Source: Amborella trichopoda (taxonomy: Eukaryota > Streptophyta > Magnoliopsida > Amborellales > Amborellaceae). From it: a stretch of 64,000 nt of DNA. Positions 23,720 through 34,404 of this stretch are shown here, piece after piece. The translations under genes were made by a program, and so were the position numbers. The notes beneath the pieces were generated by a model. It was given only the letters and a program-made list of their open reading frames with translations, searched no databases and was not told where the DNA came from. The DNA lies in contig NW_006498469.1 in the NCBI RefSeq assembly GCF_000471905.2, positions 881,088 through 945,087 of the forward strand. Reading direction: 5' to 3'. Position 1 is the first letter of the stretch. The number at the start of each line of letters is the position of its first letter.

Positions 23720-23730
23720 CTTTGATACCA
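23720..23730 (-). other. Primer binding site of the copia-type LTR at 23731
   Basis: CTTTGATACCA on the + strand is TGGTATCAAAG on the minus strand, a close match to the initiator tRNA-Met complementary site of copia elements, and it touches the LTR. Confidence 0.7.
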
Positions 23731-24011
23731 TGTAGAGTTAGCAATAAGGAAATAGTGATGAGAGAAAAAAATCAACAAGACATATACGTGATTCGACAAT
23801 AATGCCTACGTCCGCATATAATAAACTAGTATCTCATTCATAGGGATTACTCTAGTTTACAAGAGATTTATAGAGTTACAACTCTTGTCTTTTAAGAAAC
23901 AAATATCATTACAATAGTAATCCCACAAAATAACTTAATATAGAAAACTCAATATTTGACTACTAAACTGAATATAGGAAACTCAATATATGACTACTAT
24001 AATTATCAACA
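23731..24011 (-). repeat. Small copia-type LTR (281 bases)
   Basis: The minus strand begins TGTTGATAATTATAG and ends CTCTACA, followed by the primer binding site, so this is the 5' LTR of a minus-strand element. A TATA-like TCTATAAATCTC lies near 23867-23878. No matching second LTR is found, and little interior remains. The size fits a short copia element or a TRIM. Confidence 0.65.
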
Positions 24012-24417
24012 GTACTAATGAGATAGTTTTACCATGCCCATTTTTTATCTTTATTCAATAAAATAAAATTAAATTTTTTTTTTTTTTCCAACGGCAACCA
24101 CGTAATTGGATGGAGAGTGAGGGATGAAGAGAGACGCACTATCATTTATTAAGCATTAGTATTCAAGTGATCAATTGAAAGTAAAATTAAGTGAACACGC
24201 CATAAAATGCCGTAAAATATAGGCATAAAATGCAGTAAAATATAGGCAGGGATTATATGCCGGAGTTATATAAGTATGTTGTGTTATCCTTAGCTATAGG
24301 GGTTCGATGGTCATGGGACCCGCAGTGCATATCGTGAGTTCCTTCCAACCGAAATATGGTACAGTACATTTTATTTTATTTTTTGACAATAACCATGGTA
24401 CAACACTTTCAAATAAA

Positions 24418-24812
24418 ATAAGGGAAAAGTTTATAAAGAGCCGAGGCTCTAAACAATCAAATTCAAGCCTACCTCAAAAATTTCATTGGAAGATATTGTT
24501 TTGATCCCCAAATATCCTCAAATTCATCATCTCGATATCAAGATGCATGGACATGATAAAAAAATGGATTTCAAGTTTTGAAAATAGTGTATTTTGCAAC
24601 GTACTTTTGGACCGTCAAATTTCAAGATTTTTAACTTTTCATAGATCTCTCGATCTATATTATTTTTAAAGCTTTAAACTTTATAAATAAAGATAAAAAT
24701 ATATTTTAAGCCTATCAAAAAGATTTCCGGTATTGAAACCATATTTTTCAACACTATTTGAAGGTAGGATCTAATTTGATTGTTTAGAATCTAGGCTCTA
24801 TACAAACCACAC
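24418..24812 (+). mobile_element. MULE-type foldback MITE, copy 1 (395 bases)
   Basis: Long imperfect terminal inverted repeats run inward from both ends: the left has AGTTTATAAAGAGCC then CTCTAAACAATC, and the right has the inverted equivalents. CTTTCAAATAAA flanks it on both sides (24406-24417 and 24813-24824). The related sequence in family B copy 2 (about 43303-43325) is uninterrupted at this point and reads CTTTTAAATGTA, so it is a related empty site. Target duplications of 9-12 bases fit Mutator-like (MULE) transposition. No transposase is encoded. Confidence 0.85.
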
Positions 24813-26159
24813 CTTTCAAATAAATCCCAACCCACTAATTTTTCATATATTCAATTTGAGTTGTTGGGCTTATATGATACTCAAAGCTAATGGACTTACA
24901 TTATATTTTTCCTCATTTTGAAAATAAAACGAATGGAAAAATGGCCTTTGTGATTTCGACATGCTTCGTTATGGTTTTTGATTCGTAGCGACAAATAAAG
25001 AACAATTGGACTTCTATCTAACGTTTTTTTCTTTGAAACATCAATATAGTTCATGCCACTTAAAAGCCAACGTCTCTCCCTTAAAGGGATGTAAGGACAG
25101 GTCATACGTATAAACTACCTTTAAGCCTTTTGATATTGGTGTTTCATAAAGCAATTTTTTATGGTCGTACATGTCTTAATATATACAAGGAAATGTATAT
25201 AATGAGACCATTTAGTTTGATGTTAGGAGAGGTCACAATCGTCAGTACTTAAAATTGGATGGTCAATTATGTGCCATTGAATTAGTGCAAAGCTCAAAAT
25301 CAATTTTTTCAAATATTGTTACACACTTTCATCTATTACATTTCATACCTAATAGCTAAAAATGATTGGAACCTTCTTGCACACAAAATAAATGATATAT
25401 AATCTTTATATATAATTGGATGGGCGCAGGGCTATAATCGACATCCCGAAGGCTTTTGGGCTGGGTTTGGACAAGTTAATCCCTACGGTTGGCCCAACCT
25501 CCACTTTGTGGGCACAAATTATTTTTCAGGCTGGGCCCAGGCTAGCGTAGGCTCAACCAAGAATTTTCTACAAACACTTTTCCTTAAAAAAAGCTCCCTA
25601 CCTTTATCTAAGGCCCGGCCCAATTTCTCAAGTTTGGGCCTTGTCATCACGAATTCGGATTGGGACCAAAACATAATTTTAGGGACTTGTGCCTGACCTA
25701 AGCTACTTTTTATGGTTTTGGTCCATGCAGGGATGTTAACCGCTAGGGCTTGAACCCTGCCCATTAATGACGCAAGTTGTGTGCAATGCTAAAAAATGCC
25801 ACCAATCACTCAAAATAAAGGTTTTTAAAATCACCGATTTGAATTGGAATTGCCCCATCTAGATCAGAAATCATCCTGTAGTGGACTGGGTTTTTGTATA
25901 TATTGAGAACCGGCCCGGTCTAGTGGGGAATCAATAGTTCTTGTCAGAGAACCGCTCATTCACTATTCTTGATCCAGTGGATACTCGATCCACCAATTAT
26001 GGATCTTGCAACTCTTTTTTTCTTTTTTTTGCCTTTTCCTGTTTTTGTAGAAGTCTTTCAGACCAATAATTGATTGAAATTATTGATCTACGGCTATATG
26101 AACCCTAGGTCGATGGAGGAAATGCATTCACATATCTTTTTCAAAATCATTGTAACAAT

Positions 26160-26190
26160 TTTTGTTTTATATATATATATATATATATAA
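26160..26190. repeat. TA microsatellite
   Basis: A run of about 11 TA dinucleotides; a second interrupted run lies at 26333-26367. Family B copy 2 has a comparable tract at 44087-44114. Confidence 0.9.
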
Positions 26191-26330
26191 GAAAAAAACT
26201 GAGATTAGCCCACTAGCTCATATAAACATATGAACCCAACGGTCTAGATTGAATCTGAGCCGATCTGACAATCACGGACGTCTGGTAGTGTTTGAATTTT
26301 ATTTATTTTTCTACAAATCCAAATCACTTG

Positions 26331-26367
<37 letters not shown>

Positions 26368-27055
26368 GGTTATTTATTTTTTTTATGTCCTTTTTTTTAA
26401 GTTTTGCGGGACCCGCCAAACCTTAAATTTCTTCTCCATTTTTTAACCAATTTCTTTAAAATTTAGTTCCAATGAACATTGAAGTGCCTTCTACAATATC
26501 AAAATGTTGGTTTATTTGGAAAAAAAACCAACACTTTACGTGGATCTAGCCCGACATTATTTGCATTGTGTTGCATCTTTGTTCCTAAAATCTGCCAAAG
26601 AACAAGAACCGTGATATATTTCTTCAAATCTTAGTGGGGGTTACGATCTAAATTGGTTTTGATTTATTCTACATTAGGTTCGCACAGTTATCAATCTACA
26701 TACTTTTTTATTTCAATCTTTTTTTGCTTGAATTTGTTGTAAAACGTAGACTTTTAGAAAATCGTCCAAAAGATTGATCTCTTCCTCAAATTTGAATCAA
26801 AATTTGTCAATTTTGGATCAAATGAATAATAATAAGCCTCTCTAAAATATATAGATTCAATGTAATGGATCTAAATTGATTGCCATATAGATATAAACTA
26901 AAACTTTGCTTGGATTTAGGGTTTGCAAAAAATCCTGATTTTTTGAAAAATCCTGATTTTTTGAAAAATCATTATTAAATGTTGAACCATCCAATAAAAG
27001 TTTGACATGATGTTAAAATGTGTTTGTATATATGCAACGAGTGTTACATAAATCT

Positions 27056-27251
27056 GCCTTGACTAGCCCCAAGCCAGTCATGCTGGTCCCAAACCCAAGT
27101 AAAGGAGGAGGATTGTGTTAGGTAAGGCAGCCAGAATAAACTTTACCAAATCTTGTCATGAATCCTGAACTTATGAGCAAGATGGTAGAACGATATTCAT
27201 GTAGCCGACCTCAAATAGTTGGAATAAGGCATAGATGATGATGATGATGAC
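27056..27251 (+). mobile_element. RTE-LINE-like short fragment in family B copy 1
   Basis: The segment begins GACTAGCCCCAAGCC, passes a TAAAGGAGGAGGATTGTG block and ends in TGTAGCCGACCTCAAATAG followed by ATAAGGCATAGATGATGATG. From memory, the first block resembles sequence at the start of plant RTE-clade LINE coding regions, and the last block with its trinucleotide tail resembles the 3' end of the same clade. Fewer than 200 bases join the two, so it would be a heavily deleted or SINE-like copy. It is shared with copy 2, so it was present before family B duplicated. Confidence 0.6.
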
Positions 27252-27890
27252 AATTTATTAAATGCTGAATTTTCTTAAGAGCATTATTTGATATCTTGTT
27301 GTGAAGAATTAATGCCAATAATTCGATTTTTTCTTTCTTGTATATATCTTTTTTTTTTCTTGGTTTCTAATTTTAAGGTAAAAAAAGTTCACTTTTTTTT
27401 TTTTAAGTAATTTTTATGTGATATGTGACATTATGTCGGATATTTTTATTTATTGGCTTTATATTATTATTTGTTGAGTTTTTCTGATCTTAATCGATTT
27501 TAATTTGTTTTATACTTTTTCTTATCCTGTAAAATAAGATTTCCTTAATTGTTATATTTATGAGTTATTAGTTATTCCAATAAAATGTATAATTCCTTAA
27601 AATTTATTCTTTTGTAATTTATAATTGTATAAAAATATTAATTTATCTATTTTTTCTATGATATTTTTGTTAAATTGTGGGTAATAGATTTTTCCAAACC
27701 GTCATATCTATAAGTTTTATTTAAAAAAAAATTTATTGTCATAATTTGAAATTATGTCAGCTATTTATCTATGAGATTGTTGTGAAATTGGCTTACTTTA
27801 GAGTTCATGAATTTTTACTGTTTTTGTTATTAAATTCTATATTTTTATGATTATAGGTTGTTGGAAGATATTTTTGGTTTTTTTTTATTG

Positions 27891-28150
27891 AATTTACAGC
27901 AGATCACCAACCTTGGGGATTGGAGTACAATCTGCTGGCTAGAAACAAGTCTGACGTGTACATTGATCGACATCAATTAATTGTCTCAAAAATTCAGCAA
28001 CTAAAAACGGCATGATGAAGAGGAAGAACAATACCGTCTTTAATTTTGTATCAAAGTGAAAATAATGTGAAAATAGAGTTACTAAGATGTTATCAAAGTA
28101 CCTCAATCTCATATCAGAGCTCGCCAACCTCAAATCAAGCTCGCTAAACT
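27891..28150. other. Possible further acetyl-CoA carboxylase relic and flank
   Basis: At about 27897-27950 the minus strand reads CAGCAGATTGTACTCCAAT and then CCCCAAGGTTGG, which loosely resembles the carboxylase region coding for AADVPTLPWSG. That is where the exon after the remnant at 28151 would be expected, but the match is too short to be firm. Nothing else is recognised. Confidence 0.3.
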
Positions 28151-28440
28151 TCAATACCCTTCTGCCTTAGTGTAGTAGGAGGTCCGCTCAGGATTCTCGA
28201 ATGAATGTCCCCAACCAGGCCACACAGAAACTCGTGTGCTCTCAGTTGTCTCAATTATCAGTTGCACGTTAGCATAGTTATTGTTGTTGGTTCTTTCGGG
28301 CACTTCAACAAACTGACCAGCAATTATAATGTGCTCTGCATTAATCCTCATGTCATCTAGTGTAAGCATGGCCACCAGCAAAATTGCCTTCTCAATCCTA
28401 AAGGCCACACCAGGGATCATCCCCCTTTGTATTTCGGCTC
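28151..28440 (-). pseudogene. ACC1: Remnant of eukaryotic-type acetyl-CoA carboxylase (biotin carboxylase domain)
   Basis: Acetyl-CoA carboxylase makes malonyl-CoA in the cytosol for fatty-acid elongation and flavonoids. The frame read down from 28420 contains EKAILLVAM, DMRINAEH, FVEVP, TNNNNYANVQLI and VWPGWGH followed by ENPE, which are highly specific to the N-terminal biotin carboxylase domain of the large multidomain enzyme. It covers only about 80 of over 2,200 residues. Compared with the usual sequence, GGT before NNNN is changed, one residue is missing in the TRVDAVWPGWG block, and similarity stops after ENPE. It is a gene fragment, probably one exon carried here or left from a decayed copy. 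No other exon is securely seen. Confidence 0.8.
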
Positions 28441-28568
28441 CATGGCGTTATAACACTCTAAATAGAAAATCACCTAGCAATAGAGGGGAAAACCCAATAA
28501 AGTTATTTATTTATCTCTTATGCAAGCACCTGCCTCTCTTTCTCTATAGACGCTCTCTCTCTTTGGAC

Positions 28569-29210
28569 TGTTGAAAATTGAGATAACCCAATCACCTCGT
28601 TTGAGCAAATCGGGATTTATCAAATCCCATTAGATGTGGTAAGCACTCCACCACAATGATTTCATAACTCAAGTAACATGCTCAAGAGGCAATTACAAGT
28701 GCAATATAATTGGGAAAAATAAATAAACAAAAATGCAAGTAATATGGGGAATTATCAAAGCACAACACTAATGAAAATAGAGAGGGACACACACATTTAC
28801 TTGGTTTACCCAAGATGACCTACGTCCACGGGCAGGATGGCAAAGATGTATTCACTATCAAGAAGAATGCTTACAAGATCGGAAATATGTAGAGTTACCT
28901 CATACAATCTCAATGATAGCTCAAACAAAAGAATTTCCTACCATAAAATCACTTACAATCGACTCCTTTCTTCAATTTACCGATGCCACGAAGAAATACC
29001 GACAAAAACGGCCCAAGATGAGCCCCAAAAGGTGCTGCTAGGGTTTTGCTGTAAAACCCCCAATTTCCATCCCCATGCTTCTCTCTCTACAAGTTCCATT
29101 TTTTCTTTTAATAGCTCCCTCACTCACGCACGTTTTATCTCTTAAAAAAACCCCTTTTATTGGCCTAGGGAGAATACCATAGGGTGTGATTTTTGCATCA
29201 CATCCCAACA
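28569..29210 (-). repeat. 3' LTR of C4
   Basis: Runs TGTTGAAAATTGAG to CACATCCCAACA on the + strand and pairs with 30760-31406. It lacks a segment of about 40 bases, containing AAGCTTATTTTAGTG, that is present at about 31321-31362 in the other LTR. Confidence 0.9.
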
Positions 29211-29234
29211 ATCTCCACCTTGAAACAAAATCAC
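29211..29234 (-). other. Polypurine tract region of C4
   Basis: On the minus strand CAAGGTGGAGAT directly precedes the LTR start TGTTGGGATG. Confidence 0.75.
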
Positions 29235-29820
29235 ATCCTTGCCTTGCCAACCCCTCACTTTTTTCCTTTCTTAAAATCTAGAGAAGTTAGGCTCAATTCT
29301 AACTTCTCTACTTGGATGGTTTTTGTAAGCATATCCGCAAGGTTGTCTTCGATCTTGATCTTGACCAATTAAACTCTTCTATCTTCAATTACTTGTCGGA
29401 TATAGTGATATTGAACAAATATGTGCCTTGACCTCTTATGGTGAACCGAGTTCTTTGCCAAATAGATAACACTCATATTATCACAAAATATTTCTAGGGC
29501 TTTCATATAATGTCCATTTCACCTATCAATCCTTGAAGCCACACGACTTCTTTTGATGCCTCTGTCGTCGCGATAAATTTGTAACATTTCGAATGTAGTG
29601 AAGAGATGGAAATCAAGCTATTTTTTAGTTCCGGCACATGCCTAACATCATTAATTGCCCGGATAGTCCCATCAAACATCCTTAGGCGAACCAAACCCAT
29701 TCCAACCACCTTGCTATTAGAATTATTAACCATGGAAACCGATCATCCTTCACATAACTCATATGAGATCTATGTGGGCGAATGTGATGGGTGGCTCCAA
29801 TATCAAGTATCAAATTTTAA
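29235..29820 (-). pseudogene. C4 protease fused to RNase H end
   Basis: From 29820 down a copia protease start is seen (LDIGATHHI, where LDSGAT is usual), then in another frame the pre-integrase region (VGMGLVRLRMFDGT, VRHVPELKNSLISISSLHSK). At about 29575 this passes without a frame break into IATTEASKEVVWLQGLI, the C-terminal part of copia RNase H. Below 29503 the last RNase H strands are frame-broken. The join shows the whole integrase-reverse transcriptase block was removed in one deletion or by template switching during replication. Confidence 0.82.
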
Positions 29821-29869
29821 TAGAATATTGAATTATATGCCATTATCAGTGCTTCATATTCAATGAACT

Positions 29870-30715
29870 CGAATGCAGACTCTTCAACTTAATTTGCTTC
29901 ATTATTGGATTCACTTGGCTTTTCACCTCCCGCATTAGGAGCTTTGGAAGAATTCACTCCATTTATTTTAAAACAATTCTTCCTTATATGACTGTGCTTC
30001 CCACAATGCCATATTCTTGTTATTGGGCCCTCTAGATTTTGATCGAAATCTTGAATTACTTCGTGATTGATTCATCGATGAATCACCTCGTTCATTCGAT
30101 CAACCTCTTGCCATAACAGCCCTTGTCTTGATTCCACCGAACCTCCCAAATATGCCTTCTTTCGAAGTTCATCGGCAAGTAGGGTACTACACATCGAGCC
30201 CAAATTAAAAGAATATTCTTTACTATAACTCAATGTAGTAACAAGGTTATCATAGGATTGTGATAATGATCAAAGTAAGGAGACCGCCTTATCTTCATCG
30301 TCCATTCTCCTACCAATACTCTCAAGTTGACAAAATATATTATTAAACATATTCAAGTGTTGCGACACATTTGCACCTTCTTTCAGTATCAAGGAATACA
30401 ATTTTATTTTTAATAAAATTCGGTCTGTGAGAAATTTGTTTAATACAAACTTTCCAATTTTTTCCACAAATCTTTTGTCGTCTTTCGCCAACAATATTAA
30501 ATAAAACTTCATTCGCTAAACACAAGCAAAAAGTGGTCCGTACCTTCATATCGAGTTTGTCTCAATCATCATCGGTCATATTTATCAGTGTCTATCTTTT
30601 CCAAGTAATTCTTTGTGTTTCCCTTGATGTACCAATAAATTTTGTATTTTTAATTTCCAAATTTTAAAATTATCTTTCCCAATAAATTCTCCACATCAAA
30701 CTTGTGAGATGCCAT
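29870..30715 (-). pseudogene. C4 gag (broken)
   Basis: The start ATG at 30715 gives MASHKFDVENLLGK, the usual opening of copia gag. The core (30512-30270) has KIKLYSLILKEGANVSQHL and FNNIFCQLESIG, typical of the UBN2-type gag domain, followed by serine-rich and basic segments. The zinc knuckle near 30005 reads WHCGKHSHIRKNC, with Ile where the first Cys is expected. Several stops break the frame. Gag would package the element RNA if intact. Confidence 0.82.
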
Positions 30716-30745
30716 TTTTCAAAAAATACTATACTAATTCCTTGA

Positions 30746-30757
30746 GCTTTGATACCA
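30746..30757 (-). other. Primer binding site of C4
   Basis: GCTTTGATACCA on + equals TGGTATCAAAGC on the minus strand, two bases from the 5' LTR, matching the initiator tRNA-Met complement with one difference. Confidence 0.85.
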
Positions 30758-30759
30758 CT

Positions 30760-31406
30760 TGATGAAAATTGGGATAACCCAATCACCTCTTTTGAGCAAA
30801 TCGAGATATCTCAAATCCCCTTAGATGTGGTGAGCACTTAACCACAATGATTTCAACACTCAAATAACATGCTCAAGATGCAATTACGAGTGCAATATGG
30901 GAAACCATCAAAGCACAATACAAATAAAAATAGAGAGGGACACACACATTTACATGGTTTACCCAAGATGGGCTACATCCACAGGTAATACGGCAAAGAT
31001 GTATTCACTCTCAAGAGGAAAACTAACAAGATTGGAGTCATATAGAGTTACTTCATATAATATATAGGAAAGCTCAAACAAAAGAACTTCCTACCACAAA
31101 ACTACCTACAATCGACTCCTTTATTTAATTCACCTATGCCACGAAGAAATGCCGATAACAACATCCCAAGATGAGCCCCAAATGGTGGTGCTAGGGTCTT
31201 GTTGCGAAACTCTCAATTTCCAACCCCAAGCTTCTCTCTCTACGAGTTCCCTTTTTCCTTTCAATATCTCCTTCACTCAACCACGTTTTTCTCTCTAAAA
31301 ACACCCCTTTTATGGGCCTCCACTAAAAAGCTTATTTTAGTGTAAAAAAAACCTTTAACAAGAGGGAGAATACCATAGGGTGTGATTTTTGCATCATATC
31401 CCAACA
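30760..31406 (-). repeat. 5' LTR of C4
   Basis: Pairs with 28569-29210; TG...CA ends (TGATGAAAATTGGG to ATATCCCAACA on +). Confidence 0.9.
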
Positions 31407-31881
31407 TTGACCTACTCTGCAAGCATTAGATAGTGCTTTCCCCTTGCTGGTTTCTGGTTTTGCTGCAAGTTTCTTGAGCTAATCTGTTGGTTTTCTCGCT
31501 GATTGCATGATTTTTTGTCTGAGAACGGTGGATTTGAAGGTTATCAAGCTGGTTTTGGCCGGGATTTGAGTTTTTTGGGTGGTTTTGATTTGAGTTTTTT
31601 GGGTGGTTTTGACTAGAAGTTTCATTCCTCCTCTTTCGCTCATCTCCCCTACCAATATTCGTCTTCTCTCCTCCCCCTAATGTAGTTCTTCTACTACAGA
31701 GCCGGCACCGATTCCTGTAGATGGTCTGTCGATGCACATCCAAACAGACCTCAAAACTTGCCTTGCTTTCACTGCTTCTCATGTTTAACCGCCAAGTCAC
31801 TGGCGGAGGCTCCTTCAAGGTTTAAGCCCAACGTCTTGACACGGAAGTTTGTTGTGCGTGGAAGCTCTAAACCCGATGCGT
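31407..31881. other. Unclassified stretch between C4 and a solo LTR
   Basis: No domain is recognised. A minus-strand frame of 130 codons (31818-31426) is low-complexity and rich in Asn, Lys and Gln, with an exact repeat of the phrase NHPKNSN that reflects a 27-base tandem duplication at about 31563-31612. It could be a fragment of an untranslated leader or of a decayed gene; there is no support for a function. Confidence 0.4.
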
Positions 31882-31887
31882 TAATAT

Positions 31888-32596
31888 TTGGCAAATAAAG
31901 TATGAGAAATAAATCATAAAATATATACAACAAGAGCACAAAGATTTATGTGGTTCACCCAATAAGGGTTACATCCATGGGCACGGAAAACAGAACTCTA
32001 CTATACCAATAAAAATTACATCAAAGATTTTGGAACAAACCTCGACAAAAAACCCAAGTCGAGAAAACCCCTTTAAACAACTTTCCATTCATTCTATTTA
32101 CTTCTCGCAATATCGACAACACCAGATAGAAATGCGAGAGCAACAAGAAACTGACTTTCTCTCTTACTAAAAAGGAAACGACCAAAAATCTCTTTGGGAG
32201 CTTCTTCTCTACAAAAAACAAACAAGCCTCTAAATCTTCGAAAGTCTAAAACAAGTATCATCATAATGTTTCTATCCAAATGAAGCTTTCTTCTCTCTAA
32301 GAGGAAATTGCATCTTATGCGCAGGAGGCTCTAGCTCCCTCTCTCTCCAAAAGAATCACCATTCCCATATGGTGACCCAAATAGGGCACGCATTTTCTCT
32401 TTAAAAATAACCCATTATATAGAGAAAAGAGACTCACCAAAAAGGCTACCGTGATGAACCTTTATATTCCTTCTTTTATGGGAAACTAATCTTTATTTCT
32501 TTTAATATGGGCCTTCAAGTTCATCCTAATCTAAATATAATTTATCACAATAACCAACTCTTAAAGATTATCTAATTGGTTAATAGCAATCCAACA
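31888..32596 (-). repeat. Solo LTR, copia type (about 0.7 kb)
   Basis: The minus strand begins TGTTGGATTGCTATTAACC, and the hexamer TAATAT lies on both sides (31882-31887 and 32597-32602). The LTR includes a GATTTATGTGGTTCACCC block comparable to one in the C4 LTRs, but it is a different family. No second LTR, primer binding site or interior is attached, so it looks like a solo LTR left by LTR-LTR recombination. The exact left edge is uncertain by one or two bases. Confidence 0.65.
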
Positions 32597-32602
32597 TAAT
32601 AT

Positions 32603-33605
32603 GGGAATATCTCATCCCAATCCCACAAAATATGAGATTTCTTTATGTGGGTGATTTTGGATAGCACTAAATCTAACAAAGTTTGCGTCGGTTGTGTGAT
32701 TGCAGGCTTCATTGATGAGGTTATTTGCTTTTATTTCTTCTTCTATTCTGTTAAGAGATGGCTTGAGACACGAAGTCATTGCTGAGGACTTGGATATTGA
32801 CATTGTGAGGACCTTCTTCTCTACTTTGATACCCCCAAATCTGTTCTAGGCATTGGTTTAAAGAGAGAGTTTTTGTATCTTCTACCTGTTTCTCTCTCTA
32901 GGAGCAGTGCGTGAGATTTCAAGGGTTTTCTTTGTTGCGACAAAGAGAGAGAGAGAGAATTGTCATCAAGAAAGGGGGACATCCAAGTGGCTTTTCTTTT
33001 CATTGGGAAGTACCGACGGATCTTTTTTTATTTAAAAGGGGAAGCATTTGTTTAAAGGGAAGTGGTAAAAAAACAAAAAAATGTTTACGACAATTATCTT
33101 ATGTGTTTCTCTTAAAGGTGAAACCCTCGATCTGATTGTGCCTCTATGTTCATCTGGCATCGAAACCCAGGTAAACCATTACTGTCGTGCTCCCCTTTGA
33201 TGTTGAGCCCTTAGTGAGCTGGATCTAAAACTCGCCTCTAAATCCACTGCTGAAAATGGCCGATCTGCACCATCTGCAAAACAACACCGAGTCATGTTTC
33301 GACTCTTTGATATGTCTCTTTGTCAAGTCGTGTTTCGATTCTCTCATTTTTTTGGATCTTAGGGTTCTCAACTCCGAATCTAAGGTCCAACTGTGCTTAT
33401 TGCTGCTCTTATTTTTGGGAGAAATATTTTCCTTCTTTTTATGTGTACCCATATTAATAAGGTGGCTCATTACATATGTTAGTTTCTTTAGTAATACGTA
33501 ACCATATAAATTGGGGTTCTTGTTCACATATTCTATAAGCTTAATAATACATCTTCTATGTGAGCTTAAGGCCTAAATATATAAAAATGCAGTTTCTAAC
33601 ACTAA
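32603..33605. other. Unclassified stretch before the UGT pseudogene
   Basis: No domain is seen in six frames. Features include a CT-rich/GAGA patch (32940-32960) and a near-duplicate of GTCATGTTTCGACTCT at 33292 and 33328. The two 74- to 100-codon frames here overlap each other on opposite strands and resemble nothing known. Confidence 0.4.
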
Positions 33606-34404
33606 GTCGCCTACATTGTTACTAGCCTATTCATACCATGGGTGGTTGATGTGGCCAAGAAGCTTAAGATCCTGTGTTTGGTGTTGTGGATCCAATCTTT
33701 GTTAGTCTATCATTACTATTATCATGTTTTTGGTGGTTTGTGATCAAATGGTGAGGTCCCAATCAATTTGCCAGGACTGCCTTAGCTGAATCTCGAGGAC
33801 TTGTCATCCTTGTCTTTGCTATCAAATGTACAAGAGCATCCCATTCTAACTCAGCTTTATACGAGGCTTAGGGATGTCAGAACGGTATTGGGGAACTCGT
33901 TCAACGAGCTAGAACCAGAGGAGATCTGATTTGTTGAGGGGCTACACCCAATAAGACTTGTGGGGCCACTTGTTCCACACGTTCTTCTCAAAAGGCCGCG
34001 GCCAGACAACTCTGACCTCCACAAGGATATATGGGATGCACCTCCACAATGTTTAACTTGGTTGACCTCGAAGCAGGCAGCATCAGTGGTTTATGTATTA
34101 GTGGGGAGCCTACCAGCACTGCCTCCGAAGCAGGAGGAGATGGCATGGGGTTCTAAGCCAGAGCGCTGCCATTTCTATTGGTGGTGCAGACCCATGCCAA
34201 AAGACTTCTTAGAGGAGGTAGGATATAGGAACGTGGTGTCATGGTGCCCTCAAGCGGAAGTGTTGAGCCATTCTTCTATAGCATGTTTTGTGACCCCCTG
34301 CTGGTGGAACTCAACCTTGGAGACCCTCATGGGAGGCATGCCTGTAATCGCCATCCTGCAATGGACAGACCAAAAGACAAATGCTATGTTCCTGGTGGAG
34401 GTGA
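33606..34404 (+). pseudogene. UGT84-like UDP-glycosyltransferase pseudogene, 5' part
   Basis: Plant family 1 glycosyltransferases move glucose from UDP-glucose to small molecules; the UGT84 group makes glucose esters of phenolic acids. Visible regions in order are LFIPWVVDVAKKLKI, LVLWIQS with a Tyr-rich YHYYYHVF stretch, LPGLP, NSFNELEPEEI, PIRLVGPLVPH and ASVVYVLVGS. The 44-residue PSPG sugar-donor box is complete in length (34242-34373). In it the usual HCGWNS motif reads PCWWNS, so a donor-binding His and Gly are lost, while the final WTDQ is kept. Stops at about 33742, 33800 and 33930 break the frame. The N-terminal 110 or so residues are missing. The gene is cut at FLVEV by element C2. 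Confidence 0.9.

Larger units (their letters stand above)
24025..27890 (+). repeat. Dispersed repeat family B, copy 1
   Basis: Homologous to 42915-45561 along most of its length and to 785-1766 in the middle. Shared blocks include CATGCCCATTT near the left end, GTGAACACGCC, GGTCATGGGACC, a GCATCTTTGTTCCTAAAATC block and GAAGAATTAATGC. It contains its own 395-base MITE (24418-24812) and shares an RTE-like fragment with copy 2. Copy 2 lacks 24934-25415, which copy 0 has. No coding domain is seen; the family could be a non-autonomous element or part of a segmental duplication. The 27540-27890 portion has no partner because G3 cuts copy 2 there. Confidence 0.75.
28569..31406 (-). mobile_element. 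C4: internally deleted copia element (2.84 kb)
   Basis: LTRs of 642 (28569-29210) and 647 bases (30760-31406) enclose a 1.55-kb interior. A copia primer binding site is beside the right LTR and a purine-rich tract beside the left one. The flanks TGGAC (28564-28568) and TTGAC (31407-31411) match at four of five bases, as expected for a decayed target duplication. The interior runs gag, zinc knuckle, protease start, then directly to the end of RNase H. Integrase and reverse transcriptase are missing, so it is non-autonomous. Confidence 0.9.

Noticed and set aside
31426-31818. 130-codon minus-strand frame as a gene
   Set aside because: Low complexity with a tandem duplication and no recognised domain; kept only as unclassified sequence.
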